Source: Varroa destructor (lineage: Eukaryota; Arthropoda; Arachnida; Mesostigmata; Varroidae). From it: a stretch of DNA of 64,000 bases. The stretch lies in contig NW_019211457.1 of the NCBI RefSeq assembly GCF_002443255.2, forward strand, positions 38,043,126 to 38,107,125, written 5' to 3'. The position numbers and the translations under genes are program-made. Shown here piece by piece: positions 10,772 to 21,532 of this stretch (positions within the stretch are counted from its first letter, which is position 1; each line of letters opens with the position of its first letter). Under the pieces are notes generated by a model. It saw only the letters and a program-made list of their open reading frames with translations, was not told the DNA's origin and did no database searches.

Positions 10772-13700
10772 CTAAAGGTAAAACCAAATTCACTCAATAG
10801 ATTATGTTCTTGCTGATTGCCTGTGTACACGGCGGCGAGAAGTTCATAAGTGTTTGGTCTTCTCGGTTTTCAAAGTGCCCTACTGAAACATAAGGACTTT
10901 TTCGACTGTATTCGTAACACGGTTTGCTATGACCGGAATAGAAAATTCTATCGCAGCTTTAAACGTGCACGTGCAACATTAATACGGTCTGCACTGGACG
11001 GGCTTGCACCTGACAGTACAAAAATAGCGTAGTTAGGTTGTCGCACGACTTATTAAGGGGCTTGGAACAGATGTCTTGCCGTTTGTGTGTCCTATATTAA
11101 TTTCTGGAATTGGTCCCCTTTTGTTTCGACTGATTCCAGGACCTACTTATCGTGCTGTTAGGCCATAACTCAGTGATAACAGTGACGCCGTCGACTACCA
11201 CAACATACGACCGAGTATTTGAAGCTCGAAACCGGACGAGAAATCACTCACGATGAGGAGCCGACCCGCTCCACTGCAGGGGGCTAACTCACACTGACTG
11301 AGACTAAAGTTAATCACTGCCGGAGAGATTCTCGCGGCGAATGTAACGCTATTAGCAATAGGGACACATAAGAAAAAAAAATTCGAATATAACGAATGAG
11401 TTTTGCCGTTAGCGCTATTCCATTGATTGTCCATTACGTATTACAGATTATCATAGCGCAGCACGTATACTGTGGTAGCGAAAATCATGGTAACTGCCAG
11501 TGGTCATTACAAGGAACCAAATAGACTAACCGACTCTATCAGCGGCTCCTGTCATCAGTGACGCCGGCAGCTGGCGACGATACCTCAAAGAATTAATGAC
11601 AGATATCCCTTCCATATGTCATCGCCTTTTGACCAAATAAGAACGAACACAACTGAGGTACAGCTGAAATAAGCACGATCACAAGCACGACGACAACAGC
11701 CATAACGACTCAGGGCGATACATTCTTGTACAATAGCTTAGATTACATCTTGACGAAGAAAATGAGCGCTATTAACAAACGCCGATCAGACCAGTTAGAA
11801 GAGAGGCGACGTGGAAGATCTAGGGCAGAGTCACATCAATTCCTACAGAAGTTACCCATAACGAGACATGCTGATGTCTCCACATAGAAATATCAATCGA
11901 TCTTTTAAGGTGAATGTATCTTAGGTTTATCTTCCATCGTTCTGCATCGAACGTGATAAGCGTTCTAAGACTGCCAACTGACGTTATTTACTCAGACGAT
12001 GAGTTTGACGGCAGCGTACTAAATTGACAAACGAACTCATATCAATCGACATGTACGTGCTCAGAGGGGCGAACAGGTAAGAGTATGCTTCGAGAAGCTA
12101 TAGGAACCAAATTAAAGGGGGCAGAATATCTTTATGTCTACATGAATTTTGTGCTTCGAAGTGTTGAATGCTTTTTCTGGAACAAGCCATGATAACTAGT
12201 CGTTACGCAGGGGCACATCGGCAGGTACGACTGGCATAGTCATTCTAAAGGCTTTATTTGTTTGAACAGTATTAGTATCGGTATCACTATAATCGTCGTC
12301 AATTGTTGTTTTGTAAGCCTATCGAAGTGTTACGGAAAAATCGGCCGAATCAGGCAAGGGATTTGTTCCCTGTAGAGATCGATAATCGTTCATATGATTT
12401 TCTACCGTACTCCGTGGGACTGCGCATCACTTCTCTTAAGCAGCGTATCGGGTCAACAGTAGAAAGTATATTTCAACGATACCGATATATTCCATTTATT
12501 CTTCACACGCCGAACGTAGACGCGGACGCGTATTTCATCGGCTGAGCGAAGCAACTCCCTACTCCTTATTGACTTTACTGAATAAGCTAACTAAGATGCT
12601 GTTAACGTGGAACGCTCCTCAGTTTGATAACGTCGGCCAGTGACCGTTGACCTAAGTAATGCGCCGATCAATGAAGTACCATCAAAACCTAATGATTTCG
12701 CTCTCATCGACTCAATAAGGTCGCAGCGATACTAACGGGGGCGGTGGCTGTGACGGTGACGATTGACTTTTTCCTTTCAGCAACCGAACTTGTACGACAA
12801 GCGATCTTTGATGCATCTTCTGCTCATTTCATTTCAAACCGATTGTGTGCGCCGTTGCAAACTTCGCGACACATTTAGTCAACCCAGGGGGTAACGTAGC
12901 GGGGTACAGAGATGGAAAAAAGGAGAAAAAATTGTTGAACCACAAGCGATTATGAGCCAGAAGTCTAGTTATTGTCAGTAGCTATCACCTCAACAGTTGA
13001 CCGCAAATTTGTCTGTGATTAGAAGTTGATCTGTGACAGCAATATCCTATTACGTCTTCGGCGGTCGATGAGCGATCCGTGTGCGCTTGTCGACCCGGAA
13101 TAGTGCAACGGATGACGAAAACCATTCAGTGACCGGTGCCGGCAACGAAAGCCCTGGCGCCCGTTCAGCATCGGCTACTTAACACGACTCTGTTCAGGCG
13201 ACAACAGCTGGCCGTCAAACGCAAAAACGTGTACCCTATAGAAAAAGTTTTCCATTATAAAAGTGACTGCTAGGAGATTTGAAGGAGCTTATTGCTGACA
13301 CCGTACTTTGGCATCAGGTTATTGGGCGGCACTTTAACCAACGTCTTCAGTGTATAGAGACCGACTCGTCCGCATATATTACTGTCAGTAGTTACTGTAG
13401 TTAAAGCCAGTATGGGCCGTGTCCCAAATAATTAGAGTGGACTTAATTAATCGTTCTTCCATTTTGTCCTATTAAGGGTCTATGGTGCACTGATAGAATG
13501 AGAAAGTGTCGCAACTAATTCTACGAAGGTGACGCCGTTAGTTACGGCAGAATGATCGAGCAGACTGTCGACAGTTTTACCTCCGGGGGTTCTTTACTTT
13601 AAAGAAAACGTTTATATCTTGTTGTAGGGTTAATTATTTTCGACTAACGAACCGATGAGTGATGTCATTTATACGTACAACACATTAATTTATAACGGTC

Positions 13701-14480
13701 GATCTATTCACCACCTTCGTGTATATGTTGGATTGTAGTACATGGTAAGTGGGTGCGCTCGTCACATCTGCTGACAGAAATCGACAACCTGGCAAGCAAA
13801 CAAAAGGTCAGAAGCGTACGATTTCCACGTAGAAAATGAATTGTATTTACGTTATATCAGCGATAATGGCTGAGATCGGTATTGAGAAGAGGTTGAGTTG
13901 GGCGCTTTGCGAGCAATTGGTAATCTTTCGTTTGGAAAAATATAGCCTCCAACATAGAATAAACATATAGAATTATAGATTGTAATCTTTATTATATAAA
14001 ATAGATAATTGAATTTTTAGAGTAAGTTCATATTTAAATACGTAGTGAAGGCTTTTTATGTCAAAATATAGTCATTCTAGTGTATACTGGCCATAAATCC
14101 TAAAGTATCTTACTATTTCACTGTTTAGTGCTTGCCGCTAGATTGCGTTTATATATCTAATTAACCTAAAATCAATGCGCCATCGTATATTTGTCGTAGT
14201 CCAGTTGAGAGAACCTATAAACAGCTAATGGAAACGAAGTAGAAAGCCATTAGCTTTGCCCGCGTATGTAACATCTAGAATATATCATACAGAGAACATT
14301 AATCAACACATAGATGACAACTAGACATGGAAGATACCATCTTCAAGCGGTGAGTAACATTAAACTGAAAAATGCCTACGACGAATCCCCTATGAGTTTC
14401 ATAGAATTAAGCTCTGGAGCGTTCGCAATCATAGATATAGTACTATGCCATTTTGCCGTAGACGTAAGCGGATGACAGAG
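10772..14480. other. Quiet stretch without a supported gene
   Basis: Mixed A+T-rich sequence. One acceptor-like site stands out on the + strand (GACTTTTTCCTTTCAG ending at 12780) with about 31 open codons behind it, but no donor follows. The + frame 12303-12545 (80 codons) has no recognisable feature. I see nothing else. Confidence 0.45.
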
Positions 14481-16022
14481 TAGGTTGCAGAATTTTCCCC
14501 GCCGAAAATCCTTTGTTCATCATTGCTCCTATAACAACCCGGCGTCCGTATGGGAGTGGGCGATGTGGAACAAGCCTCCGCCGCACTGTTCATGTTCATC
14601 ATGTATCAACTGCACAAAAAGGAACAAACAAAGACTTGGCCTTTTATGGCTGCTTTACAAACTTGAAGAAGGACTGTCATGTTGAGGATCGATGCTACAA
14701 TACAATATTTTGAAACTTAACTTTTTTCCTGCCTTTTTCTGCCCCGCTTCCCCGGTCAGCTCGACACTCTCGAATTAATCACCTTTACGATGTTATCCTA
14801 TAATTAAAACGATTATTTATTGTGACCGAATTGAACCATCGGTACCGTGCTACAGTTTAGTAGCAATCGTTAGAAGAACATAACGGGCAGGTGCCCATGT
14901 TGTTCAATGCATCAATCCATCCATCGTACTTCCATATGACGGTTGTCTGTGTAGCAGCTGCTGCTGTTGTTGCCGCTGGCGATATCGAAAATGATGATTT
15001 GCTATGGTGTATCAGTGTAACTTAGCAAATTTACCTTGAAGTTAATTTGCTCTTTTTCACTAGTGAGCTCTCAAGGCCCGTATCACCCACTAGCCCAGCC
15101 CGACGGACTTGCCACTATAGTTCGACTTAGGTGATTCTCTATTATGTAGTGGATGTGAACCGCCTTCTGCATTAGTGGGACTTTGTTCTCAGTCTGATGA
15201 AGATGTAGCAGTGGCAGCACCAGCTACAACAACGCTACGCGCATGGATCTAGAGGATCACTTCTGAGCAGCAGGCTCAGACCTACTGGCAACAGCAGCAG
15301 AAGCATACTGGCTCCCTCTTCTTCACCGATGGTCATCGTCGTCGTCGCAGCGGTGCCGTTTGCCGGGGGAAGACGGGAAGGAGGATACCGTTGCTTTGAG
15401 TTGTGCACGAAAGCAGCTGCCACTGGTACTGCCGCCGTGACCGGTTGTACCGTCTACCGGCAGAAAACACAGAGGCCGTCGAAACCAACGCTGAAGTGAC
15501 GCCTATAACGCCAGGTCCACTCTCGTTGGGTCTTCGCCGCCTTCTGTTTTTTGTCTCTGATCGTTCCATTTTCTGTCCTCTGGGCTTTTGACGCTCGGTG
15601 GAGGAGTAAGATCGGCAAGGGCAGGAACAGCCGCCCTTTCCCCGAACCATATGCCGGCGCCCGGGTCTTCTGTGCCCAGAAGTAGTTCTGTCGCCCACTG
15701 TGGACTGACTGGTCTCCGGGCTCCTACTCAGTGCATTACTATTAGTGCTCCAGTGCATGCTTTGGACTTCGGTGTTTCCCTGTCGTTTTTGAGCGTACCT
15801 TTATTGGTAACTCCAGGCGCTCTTGTTCTCCCCATACCGGAGTTCCAGGCTTCTGCGACGGCCCTGACCCGAGTTGATTCTTTTAAACGAAGCAACATTT
15901 TGCCAACAACAGCACTTCATCAAAAGAAAAACGCACTAACTAAACGAACTCAGCTGTTGTTATTTCCTTCCGTGGATAGTGGTGCATTTCTTAACCCTCT
16001 GTGGCTAAAAGCAAGACAAAAT
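14481..16022 (+). promoter_or_regulatory. Putative 5' leader / promoter-proximal island
   Basis: This G+C-richer, triplet-rich stretch leads directly into the signal-peptide start at 16023. It holds a very strong + strand acceptor (pyrimidine run 14721-14752, TCAG ending at 14759), which could define an untranslated 5' exon. The frame of the signal peptide is open upstream to 15588, with another in-frame ATG at 15651, whose context (CAT before ATG) is poor. No TATA box is obvious. The leader assignment is inferred from position only; the transcription start is not visible. Confidence 0.3.
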
Positions 16023-16396
16023 ATGGCTTATCGAATTAGTGCTAGCCGGTGGGTCGCGAGCCTGACCGTGATTGCCGCCTTCATGGGGCAAAGCATCGCA
16101 GGTGAGTCTTACGTAGCTGCATAACCTATCTGTGGCTGACTGGCAAATATGACAAACATATCAACAAGCGACCAAAAAACCAATATTACGGATCTCCGGT
16201 AGTCACAGAGCACGTTCTTCAATTTTGATTTTTTCTTTGGAATAAGCAATATTTACTGCGAAGATTGATGAAACACCTACGCCCAGGTTATGCCGTGTGG
16301 AAAGATCTGTCCTTTTCTTTTTCCCCAGCCCAGAACTGTAAATCGATAGCCAATGACAAGCCCTGCCGATTTCGATCTAGTTTATATCTTTATTGA
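16023..16396 (+). CDS. Secreted small protein, two exons (16023-16101, 16329-16396)
   Basis: Exon 1 starts at ATG 16023 (A at -3, G at +4) and encodes a 26-residue leader: polar/basic MAYRISASRW, then a hydrophobic core VASLTVIAAFMG, then QSIA, a good signal-peptidase end. It closes on CAG|GTGAGT in phase 1. The 227-base intron (16102-16328) ends in CCTTTTCTTTTTCCCCAG, one of the strongest acceptors in the window. Only phase 1 is open for more than a few codons in exon 2, and it matches exon 1. The joined product is 48 residues; after Ala27 comes a short tail with Cys30 and Cys39 (spacing C-x8-C), ending at TGA 16394-16396. A phase-1 intron at the cleavage site is typical of extracellular proteins. 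No family is recognised. Instead of a small peptide it could be the first exon of a larger secreted or adhesion protein using another acceptor, or an N-terminally longer protein from ATG 15651. Confidence 0.4.
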
Positions 16397-17735
16397 AACC
16401 CTGACCTGCTACCAAGCCGACTTAAAGGTTGTCATAATTAATGTGTTGATAGTTCGATTTCAGTCTATCTTTAGAATATTGTTGTGCCAGAACGTTGTGG
16501 GAAAGCAACGATTTGCCGGTTCAGGTAGACGCCGGTGTTGCTCCCTTGAGCGCTTGACTGGAGCTCCGCGCGGACCCATCTTGTCGCTTCCCAAACAGAT
16601 AATTGTTTATTCGAATCGAAAAAAAAAAAGAGCACAAACTTCGTAGAATTGCTGGAGTACGATGTAATTATCAGCGTTGTCTTACGTGGCACAGAAAGTG
16701 TCGAATATTTTCCTCATCGTTGGAGATACGTACGTCGAGTATTTGGCCCAATGGGCAATTCAACTTTAGCTGGAATTGTGTGCGCTATTCTGATAAAATT
16801 CGTCTATCTTAACTTATTACGTTTAAGGGAAGTTTCGACGCTTCTGTTTAAAGGTTAGAGTGACACAGGTGTTGCTAAGATAGACTCTTTGTTATGGCCG
16901 TGTTTAGTAGTAAAGAAAATGAAAAACTCTATTAGCCGCAATTTGTTCTCGTCTAAAAAAGGTCTAGTTAGGACTTTAAATTTAAATAGATCTTTATTTC
17001 GCTCATTTGTTGACATTTGAAATTGCTTTGGAAAAGGAAATGTATAAAATACATAACCTAAAACCTTGAGGATGTTTTTTGCATCTACAAGATGTCAGAA
17101 CCCCCAGTAAGGTTTCGTAATTTTCGTTTAAGTCAAGGGGAAGTCCACTTACTCTAATGGCAGCGATAGTTATTTGTACGGAAACAATTTTAGTTTTTAG
17201 TTGATAATTTAGCTGTTTATGCTCGCGACGCTGCTAGCGCAATAAATGTGCGCGGTAGGTCGCCATTTTTCAAATCAAAACTCCCATGTAAAGGCAAAAT
17301 GTTTTACTAATTTTTTAAGTGTTCGAAAGTGGTCATTTAATTATTCTGATACTTATTCTTTTAACAAGCGTCGTGAGAAATATTTAATATGCTTAATCGC
17401 TGTAAGTAACATTGCGTTCGGTGGCTTTTCTTATGATTCCTATTGTAATCCGACGATCCACAATAGTGGCAGTGCACGAAGCTGGACCTGCATTGATTGC
17501 CGTACCGTTGTCGGACTGCCATGACCGTCGGTAGCAATAAGTATCGGTGGATAAAATGGCCATCAAAACGACGCTTTTTTTGAACGGAGTTCCCTACTCT
17601 GGCGTTAACCGACTATACTACTAACTATGATTTGCTTTGGCTTGCCGAGGGCCATGCTACCGCATATTACGGAACCACAGTGGTCGTTGTCTCTGACAAA
17701 ATAGCGATAGTATAAGTAAGTATAAAATGCAGTAG
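16397..17735. other. No gene seen
   Basis: A+T-rich sequence downstream of the candidate two-exon gene. An AATAAA lies at 17241-17246 (+), about 850 bases past its stop; it could serve as its poly-A signal, but this is unsupported. The frames at 16353-16858 are short and overlapping. One weak minus-strand pair (donor AGA|GTAAGT near 17153) flanks an open 78-base segment without recognisable content. Confidence 0.4.
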
Positions 17736-18307
17736 TAATGTGGCAATATAGCCGGACAAGCCATACCGGAGTCGGAGCTACTCTACCATCACACTCATCA
17801 CTATCTCGCGTCTTGGTTTCTCTCGAACGCTACAAGCGGCACGAAACGAGCCATCCATCTACCCATCCACCATTGATTCTGTTTACTTCACAACGAACAT
17901 TGAACTTGGCAGCGCTTGTTGCCGGTTTAAGAGTAGAACTAGTAGTGGTACCGCTGCGGATGGACTTGGCCGCGTCGCAGGCGGCAGCAGCGAGACGTCG
18001 GGGCCGCCGTCTTCTTTCCTCGTTTTATCGACGCGCCTTTACAGCCCCCTTCACAGAGGCGAATTTCGCCTGCCGACTACCGAGCGTCAACACGTAGGCG
18101 AACCACAGACAAACAGGCAACTAGACACATCATTTTGCTGCCAATGTATACAGTTACGACAACTGTTATTACTACTGCTTACCGAAGCGGGTAGATGGCA
18201 TAACACTTCGTCGCCATATGATGAGCTACTGCGGCCGCTACCGTCACTGCAACCAGAACCAGCTAGGTTTAGGTGGCCAGGCAGGCGAGCAGGTTTGCAG
18301 TAGGCAG

Positions 18308-18333
18308 GCGGCCGGCCGGCCGGCCGGTCGGTC
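18308..18333. repeat. (GGCC)n tract
   Basis: GGCGGCCGGCCGGCCGGCCG with decayed ends. It is the most G+C-rich, self-complementary tract in the window, and it contains overlapping NotI-like and EagI-like palindromes. Confidence 0.9.
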
Positions 18334-18705
18334 ATGTAGACTAACTGAGTTTCGCATCTTCGCATGCAGACCTTCGATAGATCTTCGGCACACCACTTCA
18401 GACAGCACAAAAGCAGCAGTATGTGACGGTATTAACTGAAGAATATGGCCTATGGACTATCAATCGATAGCATCCTCCTTGGGGTTGTTGCATGTTCATC
18501 AAGGTAACCAGAAAAAAACCATAGTCACAGTGGAACCGGGCGAACACAGTAACTCTTTTGTCTCATGCGGATTGCGCCCTTTTGACTGGTATTCGGTGTC
18601 TTCTCTCCCATTCCTTTCCGCTCCAAAGACGCAGTAGTACAATGAAAGGAAGACTGGCTGTTGTCTCCCACTTATTATTTGTTGTATTGTATAACCCAAG
18701 AACAG

Positions 18706-18730
18706 CAACAACAACAACAACAACAACAAC
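18706..18730. repeat. (CAA)8 microsatellite
   Basis: Eight CAA units. The complementary (GTT)n tract lies about 135 bases further on, so the two could pair in a single-stranded transcript. Confidence 0.95.
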
Positions 18731-18864
18731 CGCGGCAGGCGCTGTTACCGGCGCCGCATAATGCCTCAAGTGTTGACAAAAATCTTCCCCATTCTCGTCA
18801 CTATGGCTGGCTGTCTCTGAACAACATGTAAGACTTCTCTGTGTGGTCCAGCAACCAGTGTACA

Positions 18865-18929
18865 GTTGTTGTTGTTGTTGTTGTGTTTTTCTTGTTGTTA
18901 TCATCATCATCATCGTTGTTGTTGTTATT
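18865..18929. repeat. (GTT)n - (TCA)n - (GTT)n compound repeat
   Basis: A run of GTT units (18865-18884), a short spacer, TCA units (18901-18914) and again GTT units. It is an inverted partner of the (CAA)n tract at 18706-18730. Confidence 0.9.
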
Positions 18930-19210
18930 ATGGCACTGTATTTAGTCGTCGCCAAGTTAAGATACCACAGATAAGTAAACACATGGAGCGGATACGCCAG
19001 TGCACTATTTGGTGGCTATCGACTTGTCCCTATAACTATTGCAGCTACTGCGAATGTCACAGCGAATATTCAAACAACCTTGAGATCTCCTACATCTAGG
19101 CTTTCCGCTCGATGTCTTTTATTAGTTTTCCTTCTGTTTTGGCTCGTTAGCCACTTCGGGCCCTAAAGACATGGTGGACGCCCGAGGTGGATCATCTTTG
19201 ACTATCTTTG

Positions 19211-19238
19211 CCTGCCTTCCTGCCTGCCTGCCTGCCTG
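19211..19238. repeat. (CCTG)n tetranucleotide repeat
   Basis: Seven CCTG-like units, one with a substitution (CCTT). Read directly from the bases. Confidence 0.95.
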
Positions 19239-20074
19239 GATTTGCTGCATCCGCCGACGCCGTCGTCCTCAGACCCCTATGGCCGCCGCTCCGAACTGTG
19301 ATTTGTAGTAAGTGTCGCACCGCAGATTTCGTAGCGGTCCCAGATTTACAGCCACCAAAATCACTCTTATCGCGAATATTTTTGCTGCCCTCGCTGTGTC
19401 GAAGATCTTCCGTTTGTTTCTTTTTTAATGCTTCGTGCGTCGACATTTAATCCATCGTCTCAAATTAACACTACCTTTCAGTATTTTTGCCGTTGGTATG
19501 TACGCGTCAATATATATATACAGCAATCGGAGAGGGATCCTAGGTCTGCCTTAAAATGCCTATAAGTGGGAGACGTTTCCGTGTTTGCGAAATTTCTTTT
19601 TCTTATTTTTGAAGACGATGTGCATGTGTGGCTGGTGCTACTGGACGCGTTGATATCGTCTCAGCTGAGGTGAGGTGAAGTCAGTAACCTGTCTTGATCT
19701 ATCTCATTTATGTTATCACCACCGGCGTCGCGTAGTCTTCGCCGCGACAGGCCGAATTCTTCACCCCAACCTGCACGACCACTTCTTGTCGTCCCTGTTT
19801 GTCCTAGTGGCAAATCATGTTGAGTCAGTAAGCGACGACAGCATTTATTTTTTCAGCCTAATAGGACCGGTGAATAGATGCCAAGCGTCCACCGCTCGTT
19901 CTGGCTTCTTGTGCTAGGCAGGCAGCCTTAGACAAACATGACCCCCAAGGTGGCAGAGCAAAGTGAAGTGCTATCCAGCGCTTCGAACGGGTGGATGTGT
20001 TTTATTGCGTGGCACTAATACGCACCAGACAATAATACATTGAAAACGTCGCTTATTTCCTCTCTTTTCTCCAG

Positions 20075-20390
20075 TCCCAAAGGCAGAACACGTTTAGCCA
20101 GAAGCAGCCATCGCTGCCAATTTATCGCCAGTTACAAAGGAATAAGATAGACCGCCCAGAATCCGCTAAATCTACAAACAACGCTGGGTCCATCATTTTC
20201 GAGCGCGATCGATCGCACTACGACGAGTCAACACTTATAATGATGATATTGGCACGAGTCATCACAGACCGCTATGGAGGGTGTGTCAACTGCATGATAA
20301 ATGTCGCCTGCTGCTCGCCAAGCGTCATTGAATTAGAAGACGCTGCTGTTTTGGATGAAACCGTAGGGAATGTCGACCTGGCAGGCCGCG
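20075..20390 (+). CDS. Putative internal exon, 316 bases, phase 0 to 1
   Basis: The acceptor CTTATTTCCTCTCTTTTCTCCAG is excellent and the donor GCG|GTGAGC is acceptable. Between them phase 0 is open for 105 codons plus one base. The first third is rich in Gln, Lys, Arg and Ser (starts SQRQNTFSQKQPSLPIYRQL), the middle is hydrophobic around IMMILARVI, and the end is acidic. No domain is recognised. It cannot be joined directly to the exon ending at 16101, because that phase-1 frame stops after eight codons here. A chance open exon of this length behind one of many acceptor-like sites is possible, but it is the longest such segment I checked on the + strand. Confidence 0.25.
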
Positions 20391-21322
20391 GTGAGCATAA
20401 AAAACACTAATAAGGCCACTAAGACGACGGCATGTTGTCGGTGGATGATTTACTATTGCCGTTGCAAACGATAGAAGTAACACCCTTGCGACGATGCTGC
20501 ATCCTGAGGGTGAAGCGCTGGGTTCTATTGGTTGCGCCAATGTATGCCAATATTTGCAGACGTCATGTGATGATGAATACGACGCGAACCTGAATGTCGA
20601 AGTACGACGAGTGCTGTTGCCCCAGCCACTTTTTGTTGTTATCGTTTGCGAGTGGCAGCCGCAGGGGCAACGATGTTGTGGTCCCTCTGTGCAGGTTAGT
20701 GTCTGTTGTTAATAGATGGGAGACATCATCGTAAAGATTAAGATTACGAATTAAAATTTAAGTTTCCATGGGCTTAGCAGTCAGTAGCGTACCTTTTGCG
20801 ACGATGTTAATTGCTCTGAGAACTGAGATAGTGGTTCGAATACCAAGCTGTAACAGCTTTAACTTTAATAGTCGGCGAGTAACTACTATTATAGGATGGT
20901 TTCAAAGTAGGTTAGGAATATAGATCAGCAATGGAAGCAGGTGCAGGCCTTGTTGCATGCCTAGAAGGGGCTATCAGAGTATGATCAATCTAAGGTTACT
21001 GACCGTAGCCGACGACTACAGTGGCTGGAACCGGATTTTGGCCTCGCGGCTGGACGTCATTTACGTCTCCCTAAAGTAAAGTCATCGACTCAGGTATACA
21101 TACCTATGTATATACCATCGAACTGGCACTGACAGCGACAACGACCTATGCTCTGCGCGACGCTGGACGGAGGGCGGGGGGCAACGTGTGCTGTTGTTGC
21201 TTCGCTGCCTGTCGTCGTCTGTTGTGTTTGGGAGCAAGGGCAAATCTACGCACACTTAATGAGAGCGCAAAAGTTCTAGACGACTGATTCTTTGCCAAAC
21301 CACGAGAGTCAATCAGCTTTCA

Positions 21323-21532
21323 TCAGTTTTCTTTTTCTGCAAAGTTGCGGCCGTCCGTCGTCGAGCAACTGCTTGAGCGTCGGTGGATTCCCCTGAAGCA
21401 AGCACACCGTCGGGCTGCTGCTACTGTCAGCGCTACGTAACGATGATAACGCTGCTCGCGGATCGAAATGGCATAGACAGCAGGGCAGAGCGAAGGGCAG
21501 CATAAGAGGATAAAGCGAACGAAAAACAACAT
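21323..21532 (-). CDS. Hypothetical short secreted protein
   Basis: This minus-strand frame of 69 codons starts at ATG 21530-21532. The first 21 residues form a plausible cleavable leader (MLFFVRFILL, then a Cys/Pro-rich end reaching AVYA). The rest is basic and Arg/Ser-rich with three cysteines. A pyrimidine-rich run ending in AAAG lies directly before the start on the minus strand. A second frame (21309-21503) overlaps. There is no recognised motif; the leader-like composition may just come from the T-rich strand. Confidence 0.15.
   Translation of the reverse strand: MLFFVRFILLCCPSLCPAVYAISIREQRYHRYVALTVAAARRCACFRGIHRRSSSCSTTDGRNFAEKEN

Larger units (their letters stand above)
17736..20074. 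other. Triplet-rich, G+C-richer island 2
   Basis: Dense with simple-sequence tracts (listed separately) and with frames open on both strands because of them. No domain is visible. It ends in the strong acceptor at 20074. Confidence 0.45.

Noticed and set aside
15333..15758. 141-codon minus-strand frame opposite the leader of the 16023 gene
   Set aside because: Arg/Ser/Pro-rich shadow of a G+C-rich island, without recognisable motif or splice support.
18563..18982. 139-codon minus-strand frame
   Set aside because: Made largely of microsatellite translation (poly-Gln, poly-Val, poly-Thr, Met runs).
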